This document shows positions 21,951-33,897 of a DNA stretch of 64,000 nucleotides, piece by piece. The notes below the pieces were generated by a model, which saw only the letters and a list, made by a program, of their open reading frames with translations, searched no databases and was not told the DNA's origin. Position numbers and translations under genes: made by a program. Each line of letters begins with the position of its first letter. The first letter of the stretch is position 1. This DNA is from Trametes villosa (taxonomy: Eukaryota; Basidiomycota; Agaricomycetes; Polyporales; Polyporaceae): assembly GCA_002964805.2 (NCBI GenBank), contig PUDQ02000001.1, positions 5,480,001 to 5,544,000 of the forward strand, given 5' to 3'.

Positions 21951-24900
21951 ATGTCGTCGCTCATCACAACCGTCAGAGCCAGTGCGTCGCGCTCCCCACA
22001 TACTCATTGATCTTGACTGCTTAATGCACCTTTCCGCCCTTGCCTCGGACAATACTCGCCATGCGCAGAATTCCTCGAAGCAATTCGCTCTGTGAATCCT
22101 CCGGGGCGATGGAAGATCCTCGTGGTGGACGAGCACTCGCAGCGTCTGCTCGGCTCGGTGCTAAAGCAGTTCGACATCCTGGAGGAGAATGTCACGCGTA
22201 CGTACCGTATGCTGTTTTGCGGTGCTCTTTATGCTAAACATAAGCGCGTATCTCCCCTCCGCATTCGCGTAACTTGCCCTATTGCCATCGGATCGCCCAC
22301 TATCGTTCGACATCTCGCCCTCTCTAACCTCCGGCCTGGCTATACACATGCACCTCGCACCGCCAACCTCCGCTGCTCTCTCGGCTCTCGAACGTATACC
22401 CTGCCTGGCTGCTGCTCGTATACAACTGGCGACACGCAAACCGCATCCTGGATCTCTTCGTCGGCTCTGGTCGAGGGCATGCAGTCATCGAGTCCATCAC
22501 GAGCCACCGGGAGCCGCAGCAGTTCGAGGCGATGTACCTGCTCATGTCGACGTCGCAGAACGTCGACCGTGTCATCCGGGACTTCTCCAACGGACGCCAG
22601 CAGTACGCCGCCGCGCATCTATTCTTCATTGACGGTACGTGCCTCCACTTGTGCTCCGGGGGCACCAGCCGGCGAGGAGCCGCGTTCACCGTGCACCCAA
22701 GGCCTCAGTTTCTCTGGAGGGCACATGGGAGACGGTTGCACGATGAGGGCGACACGGTCGCGACTAGTGTCCCCGGGGACGGGGTGACGGATGACATATA
22801 GTCTGACGGTGACATGGGAAGGTCTGGCCGAGAGCCTCTTCGAGCGCCTCACGTCCTCGCCTGCCGAGCCGTATTTGAAGGCGCTGCAAGAGCTCTTTAT
22901 CAACTTCTGGGGTACGTTGGTCTGCGACTGGTACTGCGCTATGGCTGAGGCTGAGTGCGGTGGGCAGCGATCGAGTCGCAGGCATTCATCCTGAAGAACC
23001 CTTCGTCCTTCTTCAACATGTATAGCCCACCACGGAGCGATACCTCGTTCAAACCCATGCGCGATCGGCTGGACGAGGAGCTCCGCTTTATGAGCAAGAT
23101 GGTTTGTGCGTTTCCGACCCCCTTCGAATAGCTGCTGACAGCCCCGGATGTGCATTGCAGATCTCGAACGTCTGCCTCACATTGAACGAATACCCCTTCG
23201 TTCGATACTACTCGCCCACCCACCACGCGCCACTCGGGCCGCTCAAGCCACACGCAAGCACACGCCCGCCGCCCCCACAAGAGCAGAGCAGTCGATGGCG
23301 GACGAACCTCGCGCGGGGGACGGATGCGCGCGCGTACGAGAGCGTGGAGGGCGACTACGTCGCGAAGGTGCTGGCATTCCTGGTGCAGCAGAATCTGGAC
23401 GAGTACAAGAAGGCGAATCCGGACTTCCCGAAGGCGTCGGACCCGCCGCGGCCACGGGGCACGCTGTTCATTACGGACCGCTCGATGGACACGATGGCGC
23501 CGCTGTTGCACGAGTTCACGTACCAGGCGATGGCGAACGACTTGCTGCCGATTGAGGACGGGACGACCTACAGGTGGGATTTTTGTGTAACCGAAGGGTG
23601 AGGGCTGTGATTGAAAGACATCGACTGGGCAGGTATAAGTTCCAGACGGCGGTAGGGGCGTACGAGGACAAGACTGCCACGCTCTCGGACTTGGATTCTG
23701 TTTGGACGGATCTGCGGCATATGCACATGCGGGAGGCGATCGACAAGCTCATGGCGGACTTCAACCAATTCCTGCAGGATAACGCGGGCTTCAAGGGGTA
23801 TGTTTACCTCCCCCCGATCGGTTTCATCGCCTGACCATTCTGCTGTAGCGAAGGGGCCGTGAACCTCAACGACATGAAAGACATGCTCGCCAACTTGCCA
23901 CAGTACCAGGAGCAGCGAGAGAAGGTGAGGCATTTCGGCGTGCCGCCGGCACCACGTCGCCACTGACCTGGGTCGACACTTCCCAGTTCTCGCTGCACCT
24001 AAACATGGCCCAGGAGTGTATGGCGATCTTCGAACGCGACAAGCTTCCGGCACTGGCGACCGTAGAACAGGTACGCGAACTGCCCTGACGTATGCCATGA
24101 AGCAGCGGACCCTTTCCTGACGCCAACGCATAGAATTGCGCCACGGGCGTAACCGCTGAGGGCAAGGCACCGAAGACGCTCGTCGAAGAGATGGTCCCGC
24201 TGCTCGACAGCCGCGATGTCATGTGCGTCATCTCGTCGTGGGCGGACTCTATAGCGTGCGCGCTGACGTAGAGCGTTCGTGCTGATCCCTCGCCCGCGTG
24301 ACGACCGCGCGGCAGCAACATGAACAAGGTCCGCATCATCGCGCTCTACATCCAGCACCGCGACGGCGTGCCGGACGAGGATCGGCGAAGACTGTACCAG
24401 CATGCCCGTTTGACGATGGCGGAGCAGGACGCGGTGAACGCGCTCGTGCACCTCGGCGCGCGGATCAGCAGGGTGAGTCGTCGTGCGCACGGAAGACGGC
24501 CGCGCGCGTGCGCTGATCCTGCATCAGCAATCGGGCGATAAAGATTCGAAGAAGAAGATGAAGCAGAAGCCTAGTAACGAAGAGGAATACGAACTCTCAC
24601 GGTACAAGCCCGTGCTGCGTACGGTGCTGGAGGTATGACGACACCCTGCGTCCTTGTAGGTGTAGCTACTGACGACAACGATGGTCGCGCAGGAGCACGT
24701 CTCTAATCGGCTAGACCCGACGCTCTTCCCCTACGTGAAGGACTCGCCGTCTGCCGCACCCGCGCCGAGCAGCCTGCGCTCGAGCCCTGCAATCCAGCCT
24801 GCGGTGTCTCTGCGGAGCCAGAAGCCGAGCTGGCACAAAGCGGCGCGGGGCGCGAACACGCAGAACGACAGCCGCCAGCGGGTGATTGTGTTCGTCGCAG

Positions 24901-25367
24901 GGGGCATGACGTATTCCGAGATGCGCGAGGCGTACGCGCTCTCCAAGACCCTGAACAAGGAGGTCATCATCGGTGCGTCCTGCAGGCGCCTCCAGCTCGA
25001 TATGACGCGTTGACTAGGTTGTGCAGGCTCGACGCACCCGCTGACACCGCAGCAGTTCGTGGACGATCTGAAAGTGCTGGAGATTGGGGGCGTCGGGTCG
25101 CGGTCGCTGCCGAACGGCTTGGGCGAGACGAACGCGCCCGCACGCTCGGCGCAGGAGATATACGACCAGAAGTTCTTCACGCGGGACGCGCCGCCGCCCC
25201 AGCAGCGGGCGGCGCCGACGCCCTTGCCGCAGACGCAGGAGAAGCGGAGCTTCATGCGGCCGTCGCCCTCGCCGTCGTACTCGGGCTCGCAGGCGTCTAC
25301 GAACAGCGCGAGCTACGGCGAGAAGGAGACAAAGGAGAAGAAGAAACACAGGTTCCTGCGCTTCTGA
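21951..25367 (+). CDS. SEC1: Sec1-type SM protein for exocytic SNARE assembly
   Basis: Fourteen exons (21951-21981, 22069-22197, 22485-22634, 22822-22911, 22968-23101, 23161-23573, 23633-23797, 23849-23924, 23987-24070, 24134-24222, 24316-24472, 24528-24632, 24693-24972, 25027-25367) give 747 aa. The N-terminus reads MSSLITTVR then KFLEAIRSVNPPGRWKILVV, the usual start of fungal Sec1/Munc18 proteins. Domain features include FFIDG, GTLFITDRSMDTMAPLLHEF (the signature of domain 2/3) and VIVFVAGGMTYSEMREAY near the end of the fold. The C-terminal 100 residues are Pro/Ser/Lys-rich and variable. Sec1 binds the plasma-membrane SNARE complex at sites of secretion. Introns 2 (287 nt) and 3 (187 nt) are long for this genome. 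Exon 1 is only 31 nt. Confidence 0.92.
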
Positions 25368-25755
25368 GCTCGACGCGGCGGCGGGATTGGTGTGTCTCCT
25401 CCGGACGGTTTATATCTTATTTGTTCGCATATCCTCTCGACACTTGTAATAGCGGCCGGTATATACCACGGATATTTCGGGGGGTGATTGATGGTCACGG
25501 TTTACGCGCATGCAGGGAATAAAGGGGAATAACGACATGAGTGTATGGAGCTGCCACCGACGTCAGGGAGGGTTGTGCAGCGTGTTTTGTTTTGCGCCGA
25601 GCTGAACGACCCGCGCGCTGCAAGTGTAGTACCGTTGTACGTTGTACAAATGTAACCCTCGAGTCCCGCGCCGGCGCTTACTGGATTGTCCTGCTTGCTC
25701 GTCGCCCTCGACGTCCCGTTCGCCCCCGCCCCCGCCCCCCGCGCCCCCGGCCGCC
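25368..25755. other. Intergenic region between SEC1 and RHO1 GEF gene
   Basis: 388 bp between tandem genes. The 70 bp before the next ATG are C-rich (CCCCCGCCCCCGCCC around 25722-25736). No other element recognised. Confidence 0.5.
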
Positions 25756-28700
25756 ATGGACAGGCCAATGGGCCCCCGCAAGCCGGACAAACGCAACGCC
25801 GCGTACGAATCCATCTTTGGCCGGCCGAGTGTGGCCCATCACCAACAGCATCCTCCCGGCCCTGGCCAGTTCGCCCCCACTCCCCAGCCGTACCAGTACC
25901 CGCCCCAGACGGGCCAGGCGTATCCTTATTATCCACAGTACAGCTCCCAGCTCGACCGTAGGACGTCCACATCCTCTTTCAGACCGCCGCCGTCCCAGTA
26001 TTCGCCCCAGCAGCAGCAGCAGCAGCCAGGCCCTTCCCCCACGTTCAGTCAATCTTTCTACCCCGCCAATCCGCAACAGGCTCCTCCCCCCGGCCCCCCT
26101 GGAGCGTATCAACCTCAGTATGCCCCGCCGCCGCCGCACGGGTACGCGAGGTCGCTCGCACCTCCATCCATAGTAAGCCGCGCTCGCTCGGTCGGCCACT
26201 CGCCCGGAATCATTGCACCACTCCCGGAGGAGCCCCCAGACGCTGGCCTCGAGGAGCTCACTCGGGCGGGGCTCACCCCTGCGCAGGCGTACCAGGCCCA
26301 GGTGTACATGAATAGCCCGCTCGGGCAGCAGGCGAGCCGGACACAAGGCAATCTCACTCTCGATCGGCCCATCCCCCCATCTCCCACCACCGCGCAGCAC
26401 AGTGGGCCCCGGGGCCCACGCCCGCTGAGCGCGCAGACGACACAGACCGTGCCGCCAGACCTGCCCAGGATAGGGCTGAACATCGAGGCGGGCAGCGGCG
26501 ATCTGGGCATCGATTTCAGCTCCAATGGCGATGGGAGCACCCCACCCAGCGAGCCCGGTACGGACGAGGGCTCGAGCGAGCTGCCCTACAGCAGGACACA
26601 GCGCCACTCGAATACCAACAGCGTGCGATCTCGACTGTCCGTAACGTCCAATGTCCCTGGTGGATCCGAGTACGCAAACTTCCCTTCGTCTTCCTCCCGC
26701 CCCTACCCCCTCCAACTTGATACCGCTATGGCCAGCGCTGCGGCGGTAGGCGCAAGCATATCGCCCGCATCGTCAACCCTGGTCGAAGAGCCGGCCCAGT
26801 CCCTGAAGTCCGTTAGTCCGCCCCTTCCGCCCCTTTCAAATCCCACTGGCCGTCGCTCTTCCGAGTCCGCCAGGACGCTTCCTGGCCCGGTCTTCCATCG
26901 AAATCGCAGCATAAACGATCGCTCACGCTCCATGTCCGCTGCGATGACCCCCCAGTACCGCGCCGCGCTCGAGGGCGGCCGGATAGGCAGGCCGCCCGTG
27001 CCATCTGCCCCCGCAGCGGGGCGCGACTCGCCTGCGGCCCGCCCGCGACGGGCGCCCGTGGTGTACCCCGCGCTGCTCTCGCGCGTCGCGGAGGCTTTCA
27101 AGGCGCGAATACAGCTCGGCGACCGCGTCAAGGACGGACTGACCTACAAGGATGCGTTCGACGGGCGCGAGGCCGTCGACACGATCGCGTACATCATCAA
27201 GACGACGGACCGGAACCTCGCGTTGCTCCTGGGGCGCGCACTGGACGCACAGAAGTTCTTTCACGCCGTCACCTATGACCACCGCTTGCGGGACAGCTCG
27301 CACGACCTGTACCAGTTCCGGACGAAGCTGCCGAGCCCATTCGTCAGCGGGGAGCTCTCGCAGGTACCACACGAGCACGAGGAGCTCATTAAGGCGCTCG
27401 GGCAGCCGCTCATCAATGGGGGTGGCGGCGGCGGGGATGTAGATGCCAAGGAGAGCCCGTCGCCCTCCGCGGAGGACCAGGAGGAGGTGGAGAAGAAGGA
27501 GGGCTCGCGTCCAGACTCCCCGACGAACTCCGTACCCGGGGCCTCTTCACCGGTTACGCGACCGCGCGCTGGATCCGTCTCATCCGACGACGTGCCACTG
27601 CCGACGGGCGTGTTCACGCTGCTGACGGACTGCTACTCGCCAACGTGCACGCGCGACCAGCTCTGCTACTCGATCGCCTGCCCACGGCGGCTGGAGCAGC
27701 AGGCGCGTCTCAACATGAAGCCGCAGCGCGAGCTGAAGAAGCAGATCAGCCGCGAGAGTTTGGGCGAGCTTGTGGTGCGTCATGCGTTCATATCGAGAGA
27801 GCAGCGCAGATATAGATATGAACTCTGATTTGCAGGAACCTGGGACGTTGTGGATACACACTGTGCCTGCGGAGGTCGTGGCCAGTGTCTCTGATACTGA
27901 GAAGAAGCGGCAAGAGGCTATCAATGAGGTCATCTACACCGAGCGCGACTTCGTGCGCGATATGGAGTATCTCAGAGACGTCAGTACCCTTACGTTCCTC
28001 TTGAAGCCCCCACTAATGCGTCCATGTTAGTGCTGGATCAAGCCTCTCAGAGAGCAAGACATCATTCCCGAAGCACGACGCGAAGACTTCATAACGCAGG
28101 TCTTCTGGAACATCAACGACATCATCGCCGTCAACACCCGCCTGCGGGACGCGCTCAACAAACGGCAGAAGTCGTACGCTGTGGTCGAGCAGATCGGGGA
28201 CGTACTCCTCGAGGCCGTGCCGCACTTTCACCCTTTCGTCTCCTACGGCGCGCACCAGCTGTACGGGAAGTACGAGTTCGAGAAGGAGAAGGGCACGAAC
28301 CCCGAATTTGCACGCTTCGTCGAGGTGTGTAGCAGGCGTGGGCGTGACGCACGGAGTATGCTGATCCATTATCCGAGTAGGAAACCGAGCGGCTTCCGGA
28401 GTCGCGGAAGCTGGAGCTGAACGGCTACCTCACGAAGCCGACGACCCGTTTGGCGCGGTACCCTCTTCTGCTCGAGGCTGTGTTGAAGCACACGCCCGAG
28501 GACAACCCCGACAAGACCGCGCTGCCCGAAGCGGTTGGGATCGTGCGCGAGTTCTTGAAAGCTGTCAACTCTGAGACCGGCAAGGCAGAGAACCGGTTCA
28601 ACCTGCTGCAGCTCGACCAGCAGCTCGTCTTCCGTCCGGGCGAGCAAGTGGTAAGCAATCCAGGACAATCACTCCTACGCGCTCATCCTCATCCGACCTC

Positions 28701-30666
28701 AGGACCTTCGTCTCAGAGAAGAAGGGCGCGAGCTGATCTACAAGGGCGCGCTCAATAAGCGCGGCGGATCGCAAGGCGACAGCGGCGAGCTCATGGTCTT
28801 CCTATTCGACCACGCTCTTCTCATGGTTAAGCCCAAGAGCAAAGTCGAACAGTACAAGGTCTATCGACGGGTGCGTGCTTGCTTGTCATACCGGAAAACC
28901 CTCAGTGCTGAGGGAACGTCAGCCAATTCCGTTGGAGCTACTCCTCGTGTCTGCGCCCGACGAGTTCGCCACTCAGAAGCAGCCGACTAACCGCCAGAAA
29001 CAACTCCTCCGGAACGCGCCACACGCGCCGGCCATCCCGGTCAACAACACCAAGGGCGGGTTCTCGATCACGTTTGTCCACCTGGGGCGCAAGTACTACC
29101 AGATCACCCTCTGGGCGAGCACGTACGTCAGCCAGCGGAAATGGATGGAGAACATCCAGAAGCAGCAGGATGCGATGCGCGAGCGTAGCAACGTGTTCGA
29201 GACCATCACTATCAACGAAGGCTTCTTCATCGGGGTCAACAAGGTCAATTGTGCCGCGCCCTTCAGTACGTTCCCTCCGAACATTGATTTGTTGAGCTTC
29301 CTGACGATGTGCACTAGACCAAGGACGAAGGGCTGTCTACGGTACTGACGACGGCATCTATCTCTCTAACCTCCTGGAGCAGAACCGGGAGCCTGTGAAA
29401 GTTCTGGCTCTGAACAACGTGGAGCAGGTGGATGTCCTCGAGGACTACCAGTTACTGATCGTTTTGGCCGGTACGACCCGGTGCTTCTTTGTCTGCTTGG
29501 CCTGCGCTCACACCGAACTACAGAGCGACAGGTCATTACTTTCCCCCTCGACGCTCTAGATCCCATGGATCCGTTGTCAGGCCTCAAGCGCGCCAAGCGG
29601 ATAGCGTCACATATCTCGTTCTTCAAGGCGGGCGTGTGCGTGGGCAAGACACTCGTCTGTGTCGTCAAGTCGACCCCGCTCTCGAGCACCATCAAGGCGC
29701 TAGAGCCCATCGACCAGAACGTACGCGGGCGCAGCAAGCCCACCTTCCGGAAGCTGCTGCAGGGCGGCAACGATACGCTGCGCGTATTCAAGGTGAGGAC
29801 CGCCGTCGCCAACCTACGCTGGTCGCCGTGGGAACTGACTGCTGGTGTGCAGGAGTTCTACATCCCCGTACAGTCGAGCTCGATACACTTCTTGAAGACA
29901 AGGATGTGCATTGGTTGCACGAACGGCTTCGAGATCGTCGACCTGGAGACGCTGGATACGCAAGGCCTGCTTGACCCTGCCGATCAGTCATTGGAGTTCG
30001 TCAATAAGAGGGAGAACCTCAAGCCGCTTGCCATCTACCGAATAGAGAACGAGTTTCTCCTGTGCTACGATGGTAAGTCTTTCTTGTTCCGCAGTGTTGC
30101 AGTATGGGAGTTCATGCCAATTGTAGAATTCGCTTTCTATGTCAACAAGGCTGGTTGGCGATCTCGCAAGGACTTCATGGTATATTGGGAAGGAAGTCCG
30201 TCAGGATTCGGTGAGTGAACCGCATCACGTCCGCGTTCTACCGCTCACACGTTCCCATATAGCGTTGCACTATCCGTATGTGCTCGCATTCGAGCCGACA
30301 TTCGTGGAGATCCGCCATGTCGAGACAGGCGCGATGTCCCAAATCATCCAAGGCAACAACCTCCGATGCCTCTTCGCAGACACACCGCCCTCGACGACTC
30401 ACCGCTCCAACAACTACTACAACGTGTACCAGCAAGGCTACGGCTACAACCCGTACCAGTCCCCGGACGGCTCGCGGAACTCGATGCACTCGATGGCCTC
30501 CAACGGGTACGGCTCACCAGTGCCCGGCGCCGCGGGCTACCCGAGCCCGTACGTCCCGCGCCCGCCGCTGGGCGCCGGGCGCGACGAGATCCTCATGGTG
30601 TCCGACGACCGCGTGATGCGGCTGCAAATGACGGCGACGGCGCACGCCGCGATACACGGGCAGTGA
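25756..30666 (+). CDS. ROM2: Rho1 guanine-nucleotide exchange factor (Rom2-like)
   Basis: Eleven exons (25756-27774, 27836-27979, 28031-28324, 28381-28650, 28703-28870, 28923-29265, 29318-29470, 29524-29792, 29853-30072, 30127-30210, 30263-30666) give 1,455 aa. Residues 1-430 are a Pro/Gln/Ser-rich disordered region (QQQQQQ, SPQ-type sites). A DEP domain (about 434-530), a DH RhoGEF domain (about 690-880, with INEVIYTERDFVRDMEYLRD), a PH domain (about 910-1090) and a C-terminal CNH domain (about 1110-1420) follow. That order is diagnostic of Rom1/Rom2, which activate Rho1 to drive glucan synthase and the cell-wall integrity pathway. The C-terminus has a Tyr/Asn/Gly-rich patch (NNYYNVYQQGYGYNPYQ) inside or after the CNH domain. 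The intron at 27980 uses GTCAGT. Confidence 0.93.
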
Positions 30667-31670
30667 CCCGTTACCCCTCCCCACGACGGCGCTGCGGATG
30701 CACACGGCCTTTCACGACGCGACGACCTGTTGTATATTGCTTTCCTCCCATCTATCCCGCTGCCCCTCCTGCTGACGACCGCACGCACGCATACCTCCGC
30801 CCGTCCTGCTCTCCCCGCTCTCCCCGTCCTGACCCCCCTCGATTCCCCGCCCCCACGGGGCACCCCCTTCGGCTTCGCCCGCGACCTGTGCGCCCTTTCC
30901 ATACGATAACGGCCCGTAGTACAGTATCTTGTGTCGGAGCGCCGCCTGTTGTTGCCTGCCCCGCCCCGCGCATCCATTCCATTCCAGTCCTACCTACACA
31001 GCATATATATCCTAACCTGCACTTGTATCGAGACTCATCATCTGTTATGGTACGCGTAGCTAACGTATATTCGAGCATAGAAGACCATTCTGGCGTCGAG
31101 GACGCCTCCAGTGCGAACGTATGGGGTCCTGCGATGTCAGCCCAAGAATTCAGAGATGATAGGTGTAGCATGCTCACCGCCGGGACGCTCGATCGAGGTG
31201 TATTGATTTTGCTAACCAGGCTCATGCAGGTCAAGTTAAAGTTGAGCGGTGGAGTGCTAAGGACCCGATGTCTTCGACAAATACATATTCACCATGAGTC
31301 AAAGGGACTGAACGAAAATCACAGAACTGGTCCCGCACTACCAGTGTACAGTTGACATACGCGTTCCTCACGGGCTCACAATGCATAGGCCAAAACGTAC
31401 AGCTAACTTCAAGAATCATGCTTCAGAGGTCGACCGCCGAGTAACGAGTTTACGAATCCAGCATCGCGAACATAACTGTTCAGAGCACCATATAAACCAT
31501 GACAACCATGAGTATGTTGCGTTTGTCTCTTGATCGTGAAATAGACACTTGCCTTGCCAATGTTTTCAGACTACTCTCCACACCTCCAGTCTATCGCACG
31601 CCCGATTCAGGGAACCCTCGGAGCTCGCTCAGCACCCCCTCCGGCAACACCCTCGGTACTAAGTACCCTG
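30667..31670. other. Intergenic region between convergent genes
   Basis: About 1 kb between the Rho1 GEF and F-box genes, which converge. The first 350 bp are pyrimidine-rich and probably GEF 3' UTR. No gene or repeat recognised. Confidence 0.5.
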
Positions 31671-33453
31671 CTAGTTGGCCAGGGCCTGCCTCTGAATGTG
31701 TCTCGAATATTCATCCCGTCTGATCTGCTTGAACAAGTGTAGCAGCCGTCGTACCCGCCCCCATTGCTCGGGCCGCCGTTCGTCATTCATGCTGCCATCC
31801 TCTCCGACGGGCGGCCGCGTGACCCAGATATTCTCCAAAGACGGGAAGATGCGTGCAAGGTACGCTGCGACGTATTCTGGGCCACGGATGGGGGACGTAT
31901 GGACTCTCAAGGTGGACAGACCAGACGTGCTCGCCTTGTCCACTAGTGGCCCGAATATGTCTCCTTGCAACCTTTCCGCCTCGAACTGCGCCTCGGACTG
32001 CCAGCAGGCTCCGTCGAACTCCAGGCCAAGAGACTGCAACCGGGGGCAATGGGCAGCGAAAAGGGGAAGCGCGCGCACGCTTGGTAGGGCGCTGTCGTTA
32101 AGGATTAGGTCGGAGTAGTCCCAGAGCAGGTTGTAGATGGACAAGCTCTCCAGGCGTGGCCATGCGTGGGCCATTTCGGCGCAGAAATCGTCGTCGAGCC
32201 AGTAACAGTCCCGCAACCCCACGAGCTCCACAACTGCAAGTCTTTTGAACTCCAAGAGGGGGCGTAGGTGTATGGGAAGAATCTGCGCCCAGAGCGACCA
32301 ACTTGAAGGCGCACCGGGGGGACCCTGCGGTGCTCCGAGTCCCTGTGCTCCCGGTGCTCTCGGTGCTCCCGTTTGCATGGGCGGGCCGACCTCCAGAATT
32401 TGGACGACCTCCGGAGAGCATGTTGCACGAATGGAAACGAAGAGCTGTGAGACGAGGTGGGGTGGGATGTCACCGTAAAGGCGCACTTTCAGCGAGGTGG
32501 CGTAAGGAAGTGCGGTCGCCTTGCTAAACGCTATGAAATCCTGCGCTGTCGTATGTAGGAGGAGTTCTTCTAGCTGTGATATCGGAGCCTGTGCGGGTAG
32601 TACTTGGGCCTCGGGGTGGCTTAAATGCCCTGCGGCATCGGTTACGCCTGTAGAAAGGCGAATCGCGAGTGAGCGGAGGGTCTTCATTCGTGCGAGCCTG
32701 AGGACTTCGGTAAGAGGATATAGCGCGTTGAGCATGGTCAGGGACGCCAAGGAGGCAAAGCTGCAGGCGAGTGAGGGCAGTATGAACGGCGGTTCGGCCG
32801 TGACTGAGTAACCGATCGGTCGAACCTGGTTGCCGACGACCATTTCACGCAGATCCAGAAAACGTTCGGCGACCAAGCCAAAGGTCGCCCGTAGTATATC
32901 GGCACCATAGCCCTCGACCTCGAGGCGTGTAAGGCGTTGGCCCGTACAGATGAGGAACGATGGGAGGCAGTTTTCCGAGAGATGGAGGTCCCTCCAGCAG
33001 ACCGTGCGCAACGACGGGAGGAGGATCGCTATCGGCCGCAGGCACGCCACCGTCATCCAAACGGTGTTATCCGGTCGGTAACGGTACTGTCCCCCGGACA
33101 GGTCCCACACGAGGGAGGCGTACTTCAGGAACGATGTCCAGTCCCTGAGGGTTAAGTGGCGCGTGAATTTCTGCCATCAGTGAGGATCGCCGCAGAGCGA
33201 GTAACGTCAGCTGGGCTCGCTTTCTACGGACTAGATGATAGCAGCGACTTACAAAAAGCCCCCGATCAATGACCCAGGCGTCCCGCGGGAAGCTCTGGAG
33301 GAGGGGTACGAGGCCAGGGAGTTCGCGCCATAGGCCGCGAATGGCCTGTTCGTGGAGCATCTGCGAGGAACGCGCCATCACGCAGAGCGATCCACGGTCG
33401 GCTTGTTTGCAGATCAGGTCAACGACCTCTGCGATGTGGGCAACGGTCCGCAT
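31671..33453 (-). CDS. F-box-like protein of the expanded agaricomycete type
   Basis: Two exons (33453-33253, 33170-31671) encode 566 aa. The N-terminal 50 residues (VVDLICKQADRGSLCVMARS, then ...LHEQAIRGLWREL) have the F-box pattern seen in large agaricomycete F-box families: a helix that names what falls to a hierarchy of elements, followed by xxLW. The rest is Leu-rich with irregular repeats (LRTVCWRDLHLSENCLPSFL; LASLTMLNALYPL; LRSLAIRLSTGV), consistent with a degenerate LRR-like substrate domain. A Pro/Gly patch with near-repeated Gly-Ala-Pro lies around the middle (GAPRAPGAQGLGAPQGPPGA). It is probably an SCF adaptor, with unknown substrate. Such genes evolve fast and are often lineage-specific. 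Confidence 0.65.
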
Positions 33454-33454
33454 A

Positions 33455-33548
33455 GTGAGTGGGTGGTGGTGGCGGTGGTGGCGGCGGTAGTTGGGGGAGG
33501 GTTAGCGGGGGGAGTTAGTAGGGGATGGTGGTGGAGGGGGGGGGGCAG
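33455..33548 (+). repeat. G-rich (GGT/GGC) tract upstream of F-box gene
   Basis: Immediately 5' of the F-box ATG the plus strand is almost pure G/T with many GG and GGG runs (GGTGGTGGCGGTGGTGGCGG, then long G runs up to 11). Read from the gene's strand this is a CCN-rich leader or core promoter. The many G runs make G-quadruplex formation plausible. Confidence 0.7.
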
Positions 33549-33897
33549 GTAGCGACACCATGTCCACGCTGTTAACGTCTGGTAGCGGGGCGGAACTATC
33601 AGATCCATGTATGAAAGCTTACATCCGGGCATCACCGAGTCGACATCCTCTGGTCGCTGTACCAGAGCTGGCGCGACCTAGTCGTACTTGCGAGTTACAT
33701 CCCAACATATCCCTACTACCGCATTCTGACAAAGCAGCAGAGACGTTGAGGAAGGTAGACACACAGCAGGCACGCGGCGCATGTGTCTGTGTGTGCAATA
33801 AACGCAAATAGTTTACCATTCATATAAACAGGGAATCTACCTGCTAAAATCGGAGTCCTCCTTGGAATGAAATCCGTGACGGTCGTATCGACATCGG
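33549..33897. other. Intergenic region upstream of the F-box gene
   Basis: Remaining spacer between the F-box gene and the CAT2 stop codon, both on the minus strand. No feature recognised. Confidence 0.45.

Noticed and set aside
25678..26715. 345-codon minus-strand frame
   Set aside because: Exactly opposite the disordered N-terminus of the Rho1 GEF gene, and Arg/Gly-rich as expected for a shadow.
30366..31355. 329-codon plus-strand frame past the GEF gene
   Set aside because: Overlaps the GEF last exon in another frame and runs into its pyrimidine-rich 3' flank. Pro/Arg-rich with no motif.
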